DNA of 64,000 bases from Cytobacillus purgationiresistens (GTDB taxonomy: Bacteria > Bacillota > Bacilli > Bacillales > Cytobacillaceae). Below the pieces are notes generated by a model. It was given only the letters and a program-made list of their open reading frames with translations, was not told the DNA's origin and did not search any database. This document shows positions 43,074-52,779 of this stretch, piece after piece; the first letter of the stretch is position 1, and each line of letters opens with the position of its first letter. The stretch covers positions 62,001-126,000 of the forward strand of contig NZ_JAUSUB010000008.1 of the NCBI RefSeq assembly GCF_030813235.1. Reading direction: 5' to 3'. A program made the translations under genes and the position numbers.

Positions 43074-44459
43074 CTATAAATCCGCATTTTTTGGAAGAAT
43101 GATGGTAAAAGTTGTTCCTTTTGTTTTTTCACTTTCAACAAATATCTTGCCATCATGCAGTTCTATAATTGATTGAACTATGGCTAAGCCTAATCCGGTA
43201 CCTTTAACCGCTCGATTCCTTGATATATCTGCACGATAAAGGCGTTCAAAGATTCTCTCAATTTCAGCGTTAGTTAAACCGATGCCATCATCTTGGAAAT
43301 GAATATGCACACTATCTGCTTTCTCTTCTAAACGGATATCTATTTCGCCATTTTCATCACTATATTTTATCGCATTCGTCATCAAATTTTCCCATATGGA
43401 ATAGAGCAATGACGGGTCGCCTGTATATTGAAATGGGGGCAAAGCATAGCTCACCATTATTCCCTTTTCCTCTAAATACCATTGATTTTGTTTAATGACG
43501 AGTTTTATCTGATCGCTTATATCAAAAGATGATCGGTTGACCAAATCCTTTTTCGTATCAATAGACGATAATAGTAATAGTTGATTCGTCAAGTTTGATA
43601 AGCGGTCGACCTCTCCCTCTACTACATGAATATAATCTCTTTCTTCTGCTGATAATGTTTTCTTTTTAAACAGATTTAGGTACCCTTTAATGTTGGATAA
43701 TGGCGATTGAATATCATGAGAAATATTAGAAATAAATTCCTTTCTCATTTCATTAGCTTTATCTAGTTTCCTGGCCATTTTCATAAAACTTGCTGAGAGC
43801 TCACCAATTTCATCTTTTTGTGAAGTATTAAGCTGAATGCCAAACCTTCCATCTGCAATAATTGCGGTTGCCTCATTTAATTTACTAATCGGTTTCACAA
43901 TATACTTCGTACTAATTAATACAAAAAGGATGCTGAGCACAAGAATTCCGAAAAGTAACCAACCAAACATGATATGCATTTCACTAAATAATAATTTAAT
44001 ATCCGGTCTAATGAAAAGTGCATATGTATGACCTCCATGTTCAAATTGAACACCGACTGAATTCTTTAATTCGTTGGCAAAGAAACCCGTTACAAATGTT
44101 GTAATTGGGAAGTTGGATATGCCGTGATAAATATCTCCTCTCAAAACCTGACCGACCGCAGTATTGGGCAAGTTCGTTTCACGGTACTCTGCTCCATAAA
44201 AACGATGATCATTCTGTCCATCTGTTACATAAAGCTGATAACCGATATCGCCAATATGGTGCAAATATTCATCAATATTTAATTGTTGATGATGATTTAA
44301 AAAAGCCACTAATTCTAAACCGATATTCGTTACTTTTTCATCATTCAGCGGTTTAAGGGTTTTTTGATAATACAGATTCGAAATAAAAAAAGAAAGCAAA
44401 CTGCTAATAAGCATGATCACAATTGTGGTGATGGCAATTTTTGAATATAAGGTTTTCAT
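43074..44459 (-). CDS. Sensor histidine kinase
   Basis: A 461-residue kinase. Segment 7-28 spans the membrane, residues 30-160 form an extracellular sensor, and 164-182 is the second span. A HAMP domain follows (ISKLNEATAIIADGRFGIQL), then the phospho-acceptor H248 in ISHDIQSPLSNIKGYL and an ATPase domain with NLMTNAIKYS, DDGIGL and GTGLGLAI. It is the HK853/PhoR type. Its ATG shares a base with the stop of the response regulator gene, so the pair is coupled. The signal is unknown. Confidence 0.94.
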   Translation of the reverse strand: MKTLYSKIAITTIVIMLISSLLSFFISNLYYQKTLKPLNDEKVTNIGLELVAFLNHHQQLNIDEYLHHIGDIGYQLYVTDGQNDHRFYGAEYRETNLPNTAVGQVLRGDIYHGISNFPITTFVTGFFANELKNSVGVQFEHGGHTYALFIRPDIKLLFSEMHIMFGWLLFGILVLSILFVLISTKYIVKPISKLNEATAIIADGRFGIQLNTSQKDEIGELSASFMKMARKLDKANEMRKEFISNISHDIQSPLSNIKGYLNLFKKKTLSAEERDYIHVVEGEVDRLSNLTNQLLLLSSIDTKKDLVNRSSFDISDQIKLVIKQNQWYLEEKGIMVSYALPPFQYTGDPSLLYSIWENLMTNAIKYSDENGEIDIRLEEKADSVHIHFQDDGIGLTNAEIERIFERLYRADISRNRAVKGTGLGLAIVQSIIELHDGKIFVESEKTKGTTFTIILPKNADL

Positions 44460-45130
44460 TAATTGACCTCCAGTGAATAGCCTACTCCTCGGATGGTTTT
44501 TATGCTGACAGCTATACCTAGTTTCGTAAATCTTTCTCTTAACCGCTTAATATGTACATCTACAGTCCGTTCATCTCCTTCAAAACCCAGACCCCAGACA
44601 TTTTCAATTAATTGCGCTCGGCTGAACACTTGGTTCGGACGTGAAGCAAAGAAATGAAGCAAATCAAACTCCTTTAATGGAAGGATGTATGTTTTTCCGT
44701 TTACTTCTACTTCGTAGCTTTTTTTATTTATAAATAATGGGCCGGCCTTCACACTCGATTCCGCTGCTTTACCATACCTTCTTAATAGTGCATTCACTCT
44801 AAAAAGGAGCTCTTTAGGCTCGAATGGCTTTACTAAATAATCATCTGTACCAAGAAGATAGCCCTTTTCCTTATCCTCTATTTGGCCTTTTGCAGTTAAT
44901 AAAATAACCGGAATATCGTAATTGGTACGAATCTGCTCTGTTAGTCCGTATCCGTCCAAATTAGGCATCATTATATCAGCTATCGCTAAATCGAAGTCTC
45001 TTTTTTCGAGCTCAGCCAATGCTTCATTTCCATCTGCTGCTTCAACTGCACGAAATCCTTCCTTTAACAATAAATCCTTCACTAAATATCTGACATGCTG
45101 ATCATCGTCAACGATTAAAACAGTCTTCAT
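44459..45130 (-). CDS. OmpR family response regulator
   Basis: A 223-residue regulator: receiver domain with the acidic pocket VDDD, phospho-acceptor D52 in AIADIMMPNLDG and the conserved lysine in DYLVKPFEPKE, followed by an OmpR/PhoB winged helix (FSRAQLIENVWGLGFEGDERTVDVHIKRLRERF). GAGGG lies seven bases before the ATG at 45130. Its partner kinase follows directly. The regulated genes are not evident; the nearby nrd operon and repeat region give no hint. Confidence 0.95.
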   Translation of the reverse strand: MKTVLIVDDDQHVRYLVKDLLLKEGFRAVEAADGNEALAELEKRDFDLAIADIMMPNLDGYGLTEQIRTNYDIPVILLTAKGQIEDKEKGYLLGTDDYLVKPFEPKELLFRVNALLRRYGKAAESSVKAGPLFINKKSYEVEVNGKTYILPLKEFDLLHFFASRPNQVFSRAQLIENVWGLGFEGDERTVDVHIKRLRERFTKLGIAVSIKTIRGVGYSLEVN

Positions 45131-45267
45131 TTTCAATCCCTCTATTCTTTTTATCTACATTCGTAGGCTGACTTTTTGACTTATGGCGGACATGCCCAAT
45201 CCATGAACGTGGGTTAAATCCTACACACCAGTGGGACCGAGCGCATGTGACTCATCTCTTATACCTT

Positions 45268-45352
45268 TTGCGCTTCTCTTTGTCCAGCTTCGGCGGCTAG
45301 CCCCTCGAGGCCTTTAGCTTGTCGGGGCTGGGCGAGCTGCCTGCGCTTTTCT
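45268..45352. repeat. Shortened copy of a Bacillus GC-rich repeat element
   Basis: TTGCGCTTCTCTTTGTCCAG, then GGCGGCTAGCCCCTCGAGG and CTTGTCGGGGCTG...GCGCTTTTCTT, resembles the longer element upstream of nrdA at 48707-48865 but lacks its central hairpin. It lies between the response regulator gene and the nrdB terminator. Confidence 0.75.
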
Positions 45353-45358
45353 TATAAA

Positions 45359-45389
45359 AATAAACCTTGCAGTATTTGCAAGGTTTATT
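45359..45389 (-). terminator. Terminator of the nrdAB operon
   Basis: AATAAACCTTGCA at 45359-45371 and TGCAAGGTTTATT at 45377-45389 form a perfect 13-bp stem with a 5-base loop. On the minus strand T-rich DNA follows. It is seven bases past the nrdB stop codon. Confidence 0.85.
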
Positions 45390-45396
45390 ATATGTG

Positions 45397-46437
45397 TTAT
45401 AGTTCGTCAAATCCATTATCAACTTGATTTACTTTTGTATATTGTCTTGATTTCTGCTCGAAAAAGTCTGATTTACCTTGATCGACTTCTTCATAGGCAA
45501 CAATCCATCGAAGAGGATTCTTGCGGTAGCCTTCGAAGGGTCTTTCAAAACCTAGCTGATTGCTTCTAACATTGGCATAGAACTTAATATAAGCTTCTAA
45601 GTCACTGATTAAAATACCATCCATTTTATCTCCAATGATATAATGGGCCCATTCAATTTCAAGCTCGGCCGCTTCTTTAAATGTTTCTTTTACAAATTCT
45701 TGCAACTCTAATGTGTTTAGTTCCGGGTTTTCATTCAGTATTTCTTTAAATATCTTCACAAATAAATCAACATGGATCTGTTCATCACGATTAATATAAT
45801 TTATCATCGTTGAAGTCGAAACCATCTTCTGATTGCGAGCAAGATAATAAAAGAAGGCAAAACCTGAGTAAAAGAATAACCCTTCGAGAACTACATCATA
45901 TACTATGGATTTTAATAAGTTTTCAGCTGTTGGGTTTTCTGCAAAATCTTTATAACCGTTCGTAATAAAGTCATTTCTTTTTCTCAATGTTGGCTCTGTT
46001 CTCCAATAATCAAACACTTCATCCTGTTTCTTTTTAGGAACAAGCGAGGAAAGGATATAAGAATAGGAATGATTGTGAATCACTTCTTGTTGTGCCAAAA
46101 TGATCATCAATGCAGACAGGCTGGAATCTGTCAGATAGTCTGCTGTTTTCCCCGCATAGTCGGTTTGAATGCTATCAAGCAATGCTAACAGACCGATAAT
46201 CTTTAAAAAGGCATCTTGTTCGTCATCAGTTAATTGAGGGAATTGCCTTATATCCTGAGACATATTTATTTCAAAAGGTGTCCAAAAATTTGCGAGCATT
46301 TTTTTATATTTCGGGTACGCCCATGAATATCTGACATCATCCCAATTTAGAATATTTGAGCATTCACCATTTAAAATCCCTGTGGAACGGTTGGGTGCCT
46401 CGTGATTCATAATCGGGCGTTTTTTTATAACATCCAT
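45397..46437 (-). CDS. nrdB: Ribonucleotide reductase class I small subunit (R2)
   Basis: A 346-residue R2 protein that generates the tyrosyl radical for ribonucleotide reduction. The di-iron ligands are readable in LLALLDSIQTDYAG, AQQEVIHNHSY, LEGLFFYSGFAFF and INRDEQIHVDLF. The radical tyrosine is kept seven residues after the glutamate in EVIHNHSY, so this is a classical tyrosyl-radical enzyme. There is no nrdI flavodoxin gene, which speaks for class Ia. It follows nrdA by 24 bases. The operon is behind a cobalamin riboswitch, which implies a B12-dependent reductase elsewhere in the genome. Confidence 0.93.
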   Translation of the reverse strand: MDVIKKRPIMNHEAPNRSTGILNGECSNILNWDDVRYSWAYPKYKKMLANFWTPFEINMSQDIRQFPQLTDDEQDAFLKIIGLLALLDSIQTDYAGKTADYLTDSSLSALMIILAQQEVIHNHSYSYILSSLVPKKKQDEVFDYWRTEPTLRKRNDFITNGYKDFAENPTAENLLKSIVYDVVLEGLFFYSGFAFFYYLARNQKMVSTSTMINYINRDEQIHVDLFVKIFKEILNENPELNTLELQEFVKETFKEAAELEIEWAHYIIGDKMDGILISDLEAYIKFYANVRSNQLGFERPFEGYRKNPLRWIVAYEEVDQGKSDFFEQKSRQYTKVNQVDNGFDEL

Positions 46438-46461
46438 TTTATTAAACTCTCCTAACTTTTT

Positions 46462-48684
46462 TTAGCTGGAACAAGATTCACAGTCCTCAACTTCTGTTGA
46501 TGTTGACCGCAGATAATAAGTTGTTTTAAATTTGTTTTTCCAAGCGGAAACATGCAGATCTAATAGTTCTTTTGCTTTAACATTATTTTGAATATAAAGG
46601 TTAAAAGAAATGGCTTGATCAATATGTTTTTGTCTGCGCGCGTTTTGCTCAATGCTCCATTTTTGATCGATATGATAAGCCGATTTATAATACCAAGTCG
46701 TTTGGCTGTTCAAGTCAGGTGCTGTTACAGGGATGCGGTAATCCTTCTTTTCCTCGGAATATTGCTTATTGAAAATTGGATCAATGCTCGGAGTGCTCCC
46801 AGCGATTAAAGCTGTAGATGCATTTGGAGCTACGGCCTGCAAGTAACCGTTTCTCATCCCATTTTTCTTAACATCTGCCATCAAACCAGACCAATCATAT
46901 TGACTTTCGGATGCCAAATATCCACGTTTTGTAAAATAAGCACCCGTATCCCAATCCGATCCTGGAAATGCTGGATAAGCTCCTTTTTCTGCTGCTAACT
47001 TCATTGAGCTATCAATCGTTAAATAAGCGATCTTCTCATAAATCTCATCTGCAAAATCGAGAGACTCTGGGCTCTCCCAGATTATTTTATTTGTTGCTAA
47101 CAGATGGTGCCATCCGAAGGTTCCAAGGCCAATTGCGCGATATTTCTGATTGGTCAGTTGACCTTGCAATACTGGAATCGTATTGATATCAATCACATTA
47201 TCAAGCATTCTAACTTGAATGGGGACTAATCTTTCTAATACTTGATCATTGTACGCTCGTGCGAGATTTATAGACGATAGATTGCAAACGACAAAATCTC
47301 CTGGGATTTTTTCAATAATGATTCTTCCATCCCTCGTATACTCTTCCTCCCGCTTTGTTACACTTTGGTTTTGAACAATTTCTGTACATAGATTTGTACA
47401 ATATATCATCCCTGCATGAGCATTTGCGTTTTTACGATTGACTTCATCCCGATAAAACATGAAAGGCGTTCCTGTCTCAAGCTGGCTTCTCATAATCATT
47501 TTCATTATTTCGATCGCCGGTACAGTTTCTTTTGACAATCCAGCATGCTGAACACATTCCTCATACTTCTGACGGAATGAACCTGATCCTTCAGATTCAT
47601 CATAGAAATCCTCTAGGGAATAACCCATTTTTTGTCTGACCTCATGGGGATCAAATAAATACCATTCTTCTCTGTTTTCTACTTTTTCCATAAATAAGTC
47701 AGGAAGACATACTCCAGTAAATAAATCATGTGTGCGCAATCTCTCATCGCCATTATTTAGCTTTGCATCTAAGAAAGAAAAGATGTCTTTATGCCATACA
47801 TCAAGATACACACTGATTGCGCCTTGTCTTTGACCAAGCTGATCCACACTTACAGCCGTGTTATTCAACTGTTTCATCCAAGGAAGAACACCTGAAGAAG
47901 CACCTTTGAAGCCCTTTATTTCACTGCCGCGGCTGCGGATTTTCCCAAGATAAACGCCAATTCCCCCACCGTTTTTAGATAGAGCTGCAATATCTGTATT
48001 ACTGTCATAAATGGAATCGAGGCTATCATCCACTGTTTCAATAAAACAGCTGGATAGCTGCCCCCAGTTTTTCCCTGCGTTCGTTAACGTTGGTGTTGCA
48101 ACAGTCATATACAGATTGCTCATCGCCCAATAAGCTTCTTTAACCAATTCCAATCTATTGGAAGTTTCTTTTTTCATTAATACCATAGCTATAATCATGA
48201 ATCGCTCCTGTGGCAATTCATAAATATTCTTCATTCTATCCTTTGCTAAGTATCGGTCTGCCAGCATTTTCACACCTAAATAGGTGAAAAGCTGATCGCG
48301 TTCTGGAGAAATGAATGTACCTAACTCATCAATATCTTCTTTTGAATAAGTGTTTAGTAAGTCTTTTTCATAGATATCCAGTTCAGTAAGCTTCTTTAGT
48401 AGAGAATAGAAATCTCCGTAAGCTTGTTCATCTGAATAATTCCTATTGAGTGCAGCTTCTTTATATATCTTTTTCGAATATAATTGTGCTGCAACATAGG
48501 TCCAATCAGGCTCATCCATCGATATGTAGGATAAGCATTCCAGAATGAGTTGCTCATATATTGTTGATGAATCTAAATGATCCATTTGCTCCGCTCTATT
48601 TTTCAATGATTGTATAGGTAATTTAGGGAATGATTTCATTAGTTCGTCAAAATTGATTTCATAACTTACTTCTAATATTTTCAA
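46462..48684 (-). CDS. nrdA: Ribonucleotide reductase class I large subunit (R1)
   Basis: The 740-residue R1 subunit reduces ribonucleoside diphosphates. Active-site parts are present: the redox cysteine in LSSCFIETV, the radical cysteine with asparagine and glutamate in CTNLCTEIV, the partner cysteine in FVVCNLSSIN, the radical-transfer tyrosines in KTTYYLRST and the C-terminal CESCSS thiol pair. The N-terminus lacks the VxKRDG motif, so there is no ATP-cone and presumably no dATP shut-off through it. The start codon is TTG, with GGAGGAG seven bases upstream. NrdR boxes and a cobalamin riboswitch stand upstream. Confidence 0.94.
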   Translation of the reverse strand: MKILEVSYEINFDELMKSFPKLPIQSLKNRAEQMDHLDSSTIYEQLILECLSYISMDEPDWTYVAAQLYSKKIYKEAALNRNYSDEQAYGDFYSLLKKLTELDIYEKDLLNTYSKEDIDELGTFISPERDQLFTYLGVKMLADRYLAKDRMKNIYELPQERFMIIAMVLMKKETSNRLELVKEAYWAMSNLYMTVATPTLTNAGKNWGQLSSCFIETVDDSLDSIYDSNTDIAALSKNGGGIGVYLGKIRSRGSEIKGFKGASSGVLPWMKQLNNTAVSVDQLGQRQGAISVYLDVWHKDIFSFLDAKLNNGDERLRTHDLFTGVCLPDLFMEKVENREEWYLFDPHEVRQKMGYSLEDFYDESEGSGSFRQKYEECVQHAGLSKETVPAIEIMKMIMRSQLETGTPFMFYRDEVNRKNANAHAGMIYCTNLCTEIVQNQSVTKREEEYTRDGRIIIEKIPGDFVVCNLSSINLARAYNDQVLERLVPIQVRMLDNVIDINTIPVLQGQLTNQKYRAIGLGTFGWHHLLATNKIIWESPESLDFADEIYEKIAYLTIDSSMKLAAEKGAYPAFPGSDWDTGAYFTKRGYLASESQYDWSGLMADVKKNGMRNGYLQAVAPNASTALIAGSTPSIDPIFNKQYSEEKKDYRIPVTAPDLNSQTTWYYKSAYHIDQKWSIEQNARRQKHIDQAISFNLYIQNNVKAKELLDLHVSAWKNKFKTTYYLRSTSTEVEDCESCSS

Positions 48685-48706
48685 ATTAATTCCTCCTCCA
48701 AATGTG

Positions 48707-48865
48707 AAACGAAATGCGTAGGCGCCTTGTTCAGGCCCGACAAGCTTAAGACGGATTGGCAGGAAGGTTGTTCTTCACCTTCCTGACGATTTGGCTTAAG
48801 ACCTCGAGGGGCTAGGCGCTGAAGCTAGGCAAACGAAATGCGTAGGCGCCTTGATCAGGCCCGAC
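48707..48865. repeat. Bacillus GC-rich repeat element with 35-bp direct end repeats
   Basis: The element starts and ends with 35-base direct repeats (48707-48741 and 48831-48865, one mismatch) containing GAAATGCGTAGGCGCCTTG. Between them is a large hairpin with AGGAAGGT...ACCTTCCT and AAGCTTAAG/CTTAAG arms. It lies between the riboswitch terminator and the nrdA ribosome binding site, hence inside the read-through leader. A shortened relative lies at 45268-45352. Confidence 0.8.
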
Positions 48866-48912
48866 TTTTATGGAAATCTTAATCCTCAAGGGTTGACAGA
48901 GCTGAAATTGAA

Positions 48913-48944
48913 CAAAAAAAATCCGCTCAAGGATTTGAGCGGAT
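48913..48944 (-). terminator. Intrinsic terminator of the cobalamin riboswitch
   Basis: ATCCGCTCAA at 48921-48930 and TTGAGCGGAT at 48935-48944 form a 10-bp stem with a GGAT loop; on the minus strand T8 follows. It lies about 90 bases downstream of the riboswitch aptamer and 230 bases before nrdA. Confidence 0.88.
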
Positions 48945-49029
48945 AAAACGACAGAATAATAATAAAGCATGACGCACCTTCACTATGTACTATCGTTTCA
49001 TCTTCCCAACCCCCGAAGAAAAAGAAACT

Positions 49030-49222
49030 TTAGATTAAGGTGGCAGGTCTCCTGGCTCATGCTTCATTCTACTAAAAGCCCTTCCCGTTTCTCCGAATAT
49101 TTTCGGATGAAACAGTGGCATGCTTTGTTCGTCGACACTTACAGTTGCGGGGACAGCTCCGGATTTAGACCGGATTCCCTATTATGTTCTGATAGAACAC
49201 CATCGCTTAATCACTATATGTA
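49030..49222 (-). promoter_or_regulatory. Cobalamin (B12) riboswitch controlling nrdAB
   Basis: On the minus strand the aptamer shows the hallmark parts in order: GGGAATCCGG, CCGGAGCTGTCCCCGCAACT, the B12 box in GCATGCCACTG, GGGAAGGG and the 3' box CATGAGCCAGGAGACCTGCC. With the downstream terminator this is an OFF switch: B12 stops expression of nrdAB. The same logic is known in Streptomyces, where a B12-dependent class II reductase takes over. Confidence 0.95.
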
Positions 49223-49258
49223 GTTGTTGTTTTCATTTCCATACACAATATATTGTAT
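49211..49258 (-). promoter_or_regulatory. Tandem NrdR boxes at the nrdAB promoter
   Basis: TCACTATATGTAGTTG (49211-49226) and ACACAATATATTGTAT (49243-49258) both fit the NrdR consensus acaCwATATATwGtgt. Their centres are 32 bases apart, three helical turns, with a 16-base gap, as in verified pairs. NrdR represses reductase genes when deoxynucleotides are plentiful. A TACAAT -10-like element lies in the second box. Confidence 0.8.
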
Positions 49259-49347
49259 GAGTAATTCTATCATAAGGAATTACAGATTTCAAATTATTTT
49301 TCTTTTAAAGAGAGAATCTCGTTCCCCATTTCTTTTTTAACTATCTC

Positions 49348-50150
49348 GTTCGAGGTATTAGTTCGATCTTATTTTGATTTACAGATTTATCATTTGCCCT
49401 CTTGTTCGGGCACTAGTTCGATCATCTTCTTTACCCTATTGTTCTTTTCCAGCTCATTCGGGCATTAGTTTGATTATCTAGTTAACCCTTTTACTCTTTT
49501 CCAGCTCATTCGGGCACTAGTTTGATCATCTAGTTAACCCTTTTACTCTTTTCCAGCTCATTCGGGCACTAGTTTGATCATCTAGTTTACCCTTTTACTC
49601 TTTTCCAGCTCATTCGGGCACTAGTTTGATCATCTAGTTTACCCTTTTACTCTTTTCCAGCCTGTTCGGGCACTAGTTTGATTATCTAGTTTACCCTTTT
49701 GTTCTTTTCCAGCTCATTCGGGCACTAGTTTGATCATCTAGTTTACCCTTTTACTCTTTTCCAGCTCATTCGGGCATTAGTTTGATTATCTAGTTAACCC
49801 TTTTACTCTTTTCCAGCCTGTTCGGGCATTAGTTTGATCATCTAGTTTACCCTTTTACTCTTTTCCAGCTCGTTCGGGCATTAGTTTGATCATCTAGTTT
49901 ACCCTCTTGTTCTTTTCCATCCCATTCGGGCACTAGTTTGATCATCTAGTTAACCCTTTTACTCTTTTCCAGCTCATTCGGGCATTAGTTTGATCATCTA
50001 GTTTACCCTTTTACTCTTTTCCAGCCTGTTCGGGCACTAGTTCGATCATCTAGTTTACCCTTTTGTTCTTTTCCATCCCATTCGGGCACTAGTTCGATCA
50101 TCTAGTTACCCGTTTATCCTTCACCTATCACTTCCGGTTATTAGTTCGAT
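49348..50150. repeat. 52-bp tandem repeat array, about 15 units
   Basis: Units of exactly 52 bases follow one another with few changes. A unit begins TTCGGGCACTAGTTTGATCA and continues TCTAGTTTACCC, CTTTTACTCTTTTCCAG and CTCA. The first and last units are eroded. Copies of TTCGGGCA start near 49405, 49457, 49509 and then every 52 bases to 50081. Each holds the inverted repeat ACTAG...CTAGT flanked by GGG...CCC and a T-rich stretch. No frame codes for protein. There are no unique spacers, so it is not CRISPR. Confidence 0.95.
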
Positions 50151-50257
50151 CTTCAAGTTCCTAAAGATAAAATAAATGTAAAAAATAAACGCCACCCAAA
50201 TTTACAGAGCGGCGTTTATTGTAACATCATTTGTATAAAAGTTCAAAACCCATAATC

Positions 50258-52675
50258 TTAAAGTTTCACTCGCTGTAATCTTAAAGCATTTAAGACAACG
50301 GATACCGAACTGAATGCCATTGCTGCCCCAGCAAGCCAAGGGGCCAGAAAACCTGCTGCTGCAATTGGAATACCTAAAGTGTTATATCCAAATGCCCAGA
50401 ATAGGTTCTGCTTAATATTTTTGATTGTCTTTTTACTCATAAGAATAGCATCAGCAATGCTGTTCAGGTCTCCGCGCATCAAGGTGATATCTGCCGCTTC
50501 CATAGCAATATCTGTTCCTGTGCCAATTGCCATACCGATATCAGCAACAGCTAGGGCTGGGGCATCGTTAATACCATCTCCAACCATTGCGACCTTTTTG
50601 CCTTGCTGCTGAAGTTTTTTCACTTCTTCCGCTTTTCCTTCTGGAAGCACTTCTGCAATCGTTCTGTCGATTCCAACTTCCTTAGCAATCGCATTTGCAG
50701 TCAATTGATTATCTCCAGTCATCATAATGACATCGAGGCCCATATCTTTTAATCTGCGGATCGCTTCCTTTGAAGAATCCTTGACTGTGTCTGCCACTGC
50801 AATCATTCCCATATAATTACCATCCACAGCTACGAGCATCGCTGTTTTACCATTGGATTCTAAATCTTCCATTATTGGCAAAACAGACTTGATATCAATC
50901 TGATTGCTCTTCATTAATCTTCTTGTACCGATTAGAACTGCCTTGCCTCCCACTTGCGCTTTTACGCCATACCCAGGAATGGCTTCGAATTGCTCAGGGC
51001 TGTCTATCGCGATTCCCTTTCCTTCAATCCCTTGTACAATCGCTTCAGCTAAAGGATGCTCAGATGACTTTTCAGCAGATCCTACAAGCTTCAGAAATTC
51101 TGACTTTTCCATTTTCCCTGCATCAATGACATCAGTTAAAACGGGTTTCCCATTTGTAACTGTTCCAGTTTTATCAACCACAACAGTATTGATTAGATGT
51201 GTTAATTCTAAATGTTCGCCGCCTTTAAACAGTATCCCATTTTCAGCTGCTCTTCCTGATCCTGCCATGATAGAAGTAGGTGTAGCTAATCCTAATGCAC
51301 AAGGGCACGCGATTACTAGGACGGCAATTACTTTTTCTAATGCACCGCCAAAGTCACCAGGACTGAGCCATAGGTACCAAATGAAAAAGGTAATAACAGC
51401 TATGCCGATAACGATTGGCACGAAGATTCCAGAAATCTTATCGGCTAATCGTTGAATCGGCGCTTTTGAACCTTGTGCTTGTTCAACGACTTTAACAATT
51501 TGAGCCAGGGCCGTTTCCCTGCCTACCTTTGTTGCTTCTACTTTTAAAAAACCATTTTTATTAACGGTTGAGCCAATTACCTCATCGCCAGCTGTTTTAT
51601 CTACCGGCACGCTCTCGCCAGTTAGCATTGATTCATCTAATGCGGAATGGCCTTCGAGAATGATTCCATCTACTGGAACCTTTTCTCCTGGCTTGACGAA
51701 GACAACATCACCTTTACGCACTTCTTCAATCTCTACAACCATTTCTTCTCCATCTCGTAAAACGGTTGCCGTCTTTGCCTGCAAGCCCATCAATTTCTTT
51801 ATTGCTTCTGAAGAGCGGCCTTTAGCACGTGCTTCGAATAATTTCCCTAATAAAATGAGCGTGATGATGATCGCACTTGTTTCAAAATATAAATCAACAT
51901 GGTGTGCATGTGTTTGACCTAACGATTGAATTCCTAGATACAGGCTATAAAAATAGGCTGCGGACGTCCCTAATGCGACAAGGACATCCATATTGGCGCT
52001 TCCATTGCGAAGCGCTTTATACGCACCTACATAGAACTGCCAGCCAATTATAAATTGCACGGGTGTCGCCAGTGCGAGCTGTACCCAAGGGTTCATAAGG
52101 AAATCTGGCATATAAATGAATGAAGTAAATTCAAAGTGACCGACCATCGTCCAAAGGAGAGGAAGAGACAATATAAGTGCCGCAATAAATTTCCACTTTT
52201 GCTTCTCTATCGCCTTTTCACGAAAATCGCTTGCCTCATCATCTTTCTTCAATTTTGCCTGATAACCAATCTTATCTACTTTCTCAATTAATTCTTGCAC
52301 AGATACTTGCTCTGGATTATACTCGACCGTTCCGGTTTCCAAAGCCAGATTAACATTTGCGCTTTTAACACCCGGTTGCTTGTTAAGAACTTTTTCGATA
52401 CGTGAAGAACAGGCGGCACAGGTCATACCTGCAATATCAAACTCCGCCTTTTCTGAAACAACTGAATAGCCAAGGGCTTCAATTTTTTCATTGAATTGTT
52501 TTTCGCTTATAATGTCAGAATTATATTTGATTGAAGCTTTTTCAAGCGCCAAATTCACATTCGCATCCTCTACGCCTTCTAGCTTTTTTAAACCCTTTTC
52601 AATTCTTGTTGAACAGGCTGCGCAGGTCATACCCGCGATCGGTAAGTTAACCTCTTTATTAGAGGAACTACTCAT
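50258..52675 (-). CDS. copA: Copper-exporting P1B-type ATPase
   Basis: The 805-residue pump exports Cu(I) from the cytoplasm. It has two N-terminal metal-binding domains ([15 protein letters not shown] and [15 protein letters not shown]), eight membrane segments, the transport motif [14 protein letters not shown], the phosphorylation motif [21 protein letters not shown] and [11 protein letters not shown]. The pattern is that of Bacillus CopA. AAGGAG lies about ten bases before the ATG. It follows copZ and csoR, and a CsoR-like operator stands in the 104-base gap upstream. Confidence 0.96.
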   Translation of the reverse strand: MSSSSNKEVNLPIAGMTCAACSTRIEKGLKKLEGVEDANVNLALEKASIKYNSDIISEKQFNEKIEALGYSVVSEKAEFDIAGMTCAACSSRIEKVLNKQPGVKSANVNLALETGTVEYNPEQVSVQELIEKVDKIGYQAKLKKDDEASDFREKAIEKQKWKFIAALILSLPLLWTMVGHFEFTSFIYMPDFLMNPWVQLALATPVQFIIGWQFYVGAYKALRNGSANMDVLVALGTSAAYFYSLYLGIQSLGQTHAHHVDLYFETSAIIITLILLGKLFEARAKGRSSEAIKKLMGLQAKTATVLRDGEEMVVEIEEVRKGDVVFVKPGEKVPVDGIILEGHSALDESMLTGESVPVDKTAGDEVIGSTVNKNGFLKVEATKVGRETALAQIVKVVEQAQGSKAPIQRLADKISGIFVPIVIGIAVITFFIWYLWLSPGDFGGALEKVIAVLVIACPCALGLATPTSIMAGSGRAAENGILFKGGEHLELTHLINTVVVDKTGTVTNGKPVLTDVIDAGKMEKSEFLKLVGSAEKSSEHPLAEAIVQGIEGKGIAIDSPEQFEAIPGYGVKAQVGGKAVLIGTRRLMKSNQIDIKSVLPIMEDLESNGKTAMLVAVDGNYMGMIAVADTVKDSSKEAIRRLKDMGLDVIMMTGDNQLTANAIAKEVGIDRTIAEVLPEGKAEEVKKLQQQGKKVAMVGDGINDAPALAVADIGMAIGTGTDIAMEAADITLMRGDLNSIADAILMSKKTIKNIKQNLFWAFGYNTLGIPIAAAGFLAPWLAGAAMAFSSVSVVLNALRLQRVKL

Positions 52676-52705
52676 TATCGGACAACTCCTTCATATGTCA
52701 ACTAT

Positions 52706-52729
52706 ACTATACCCATCTACCCTATATAA
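52706..52729 (-). promoter_or_regulatory. Candidate CsoR operator between copZ and copA
   Basis: TATACCCATCTACCCTATAT (minus strand GGGTAGATGGGTA) keeps the spaced GGGTA repeats of CsoR sites. It gives copA its own copper-responsive control. Confidence 0.5.
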
Positions 52730-52779
52730 AAGCCAAAAAAGAGGACGTGCCTTAGTATGCACGCAACACTCTTATTTCA

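Noticed and set aside
48969-49223. 84-codon plus-strand ORF across the riboswitch
   Set aside because: It is read through the conserved cobalamin aptamer, which explains the sequence completely.
49348-50150. CRISPR array
   Set aside because: The whole 52-base unit repeats with only scattered changes; there are no unique spacers and no cas genes in the window.
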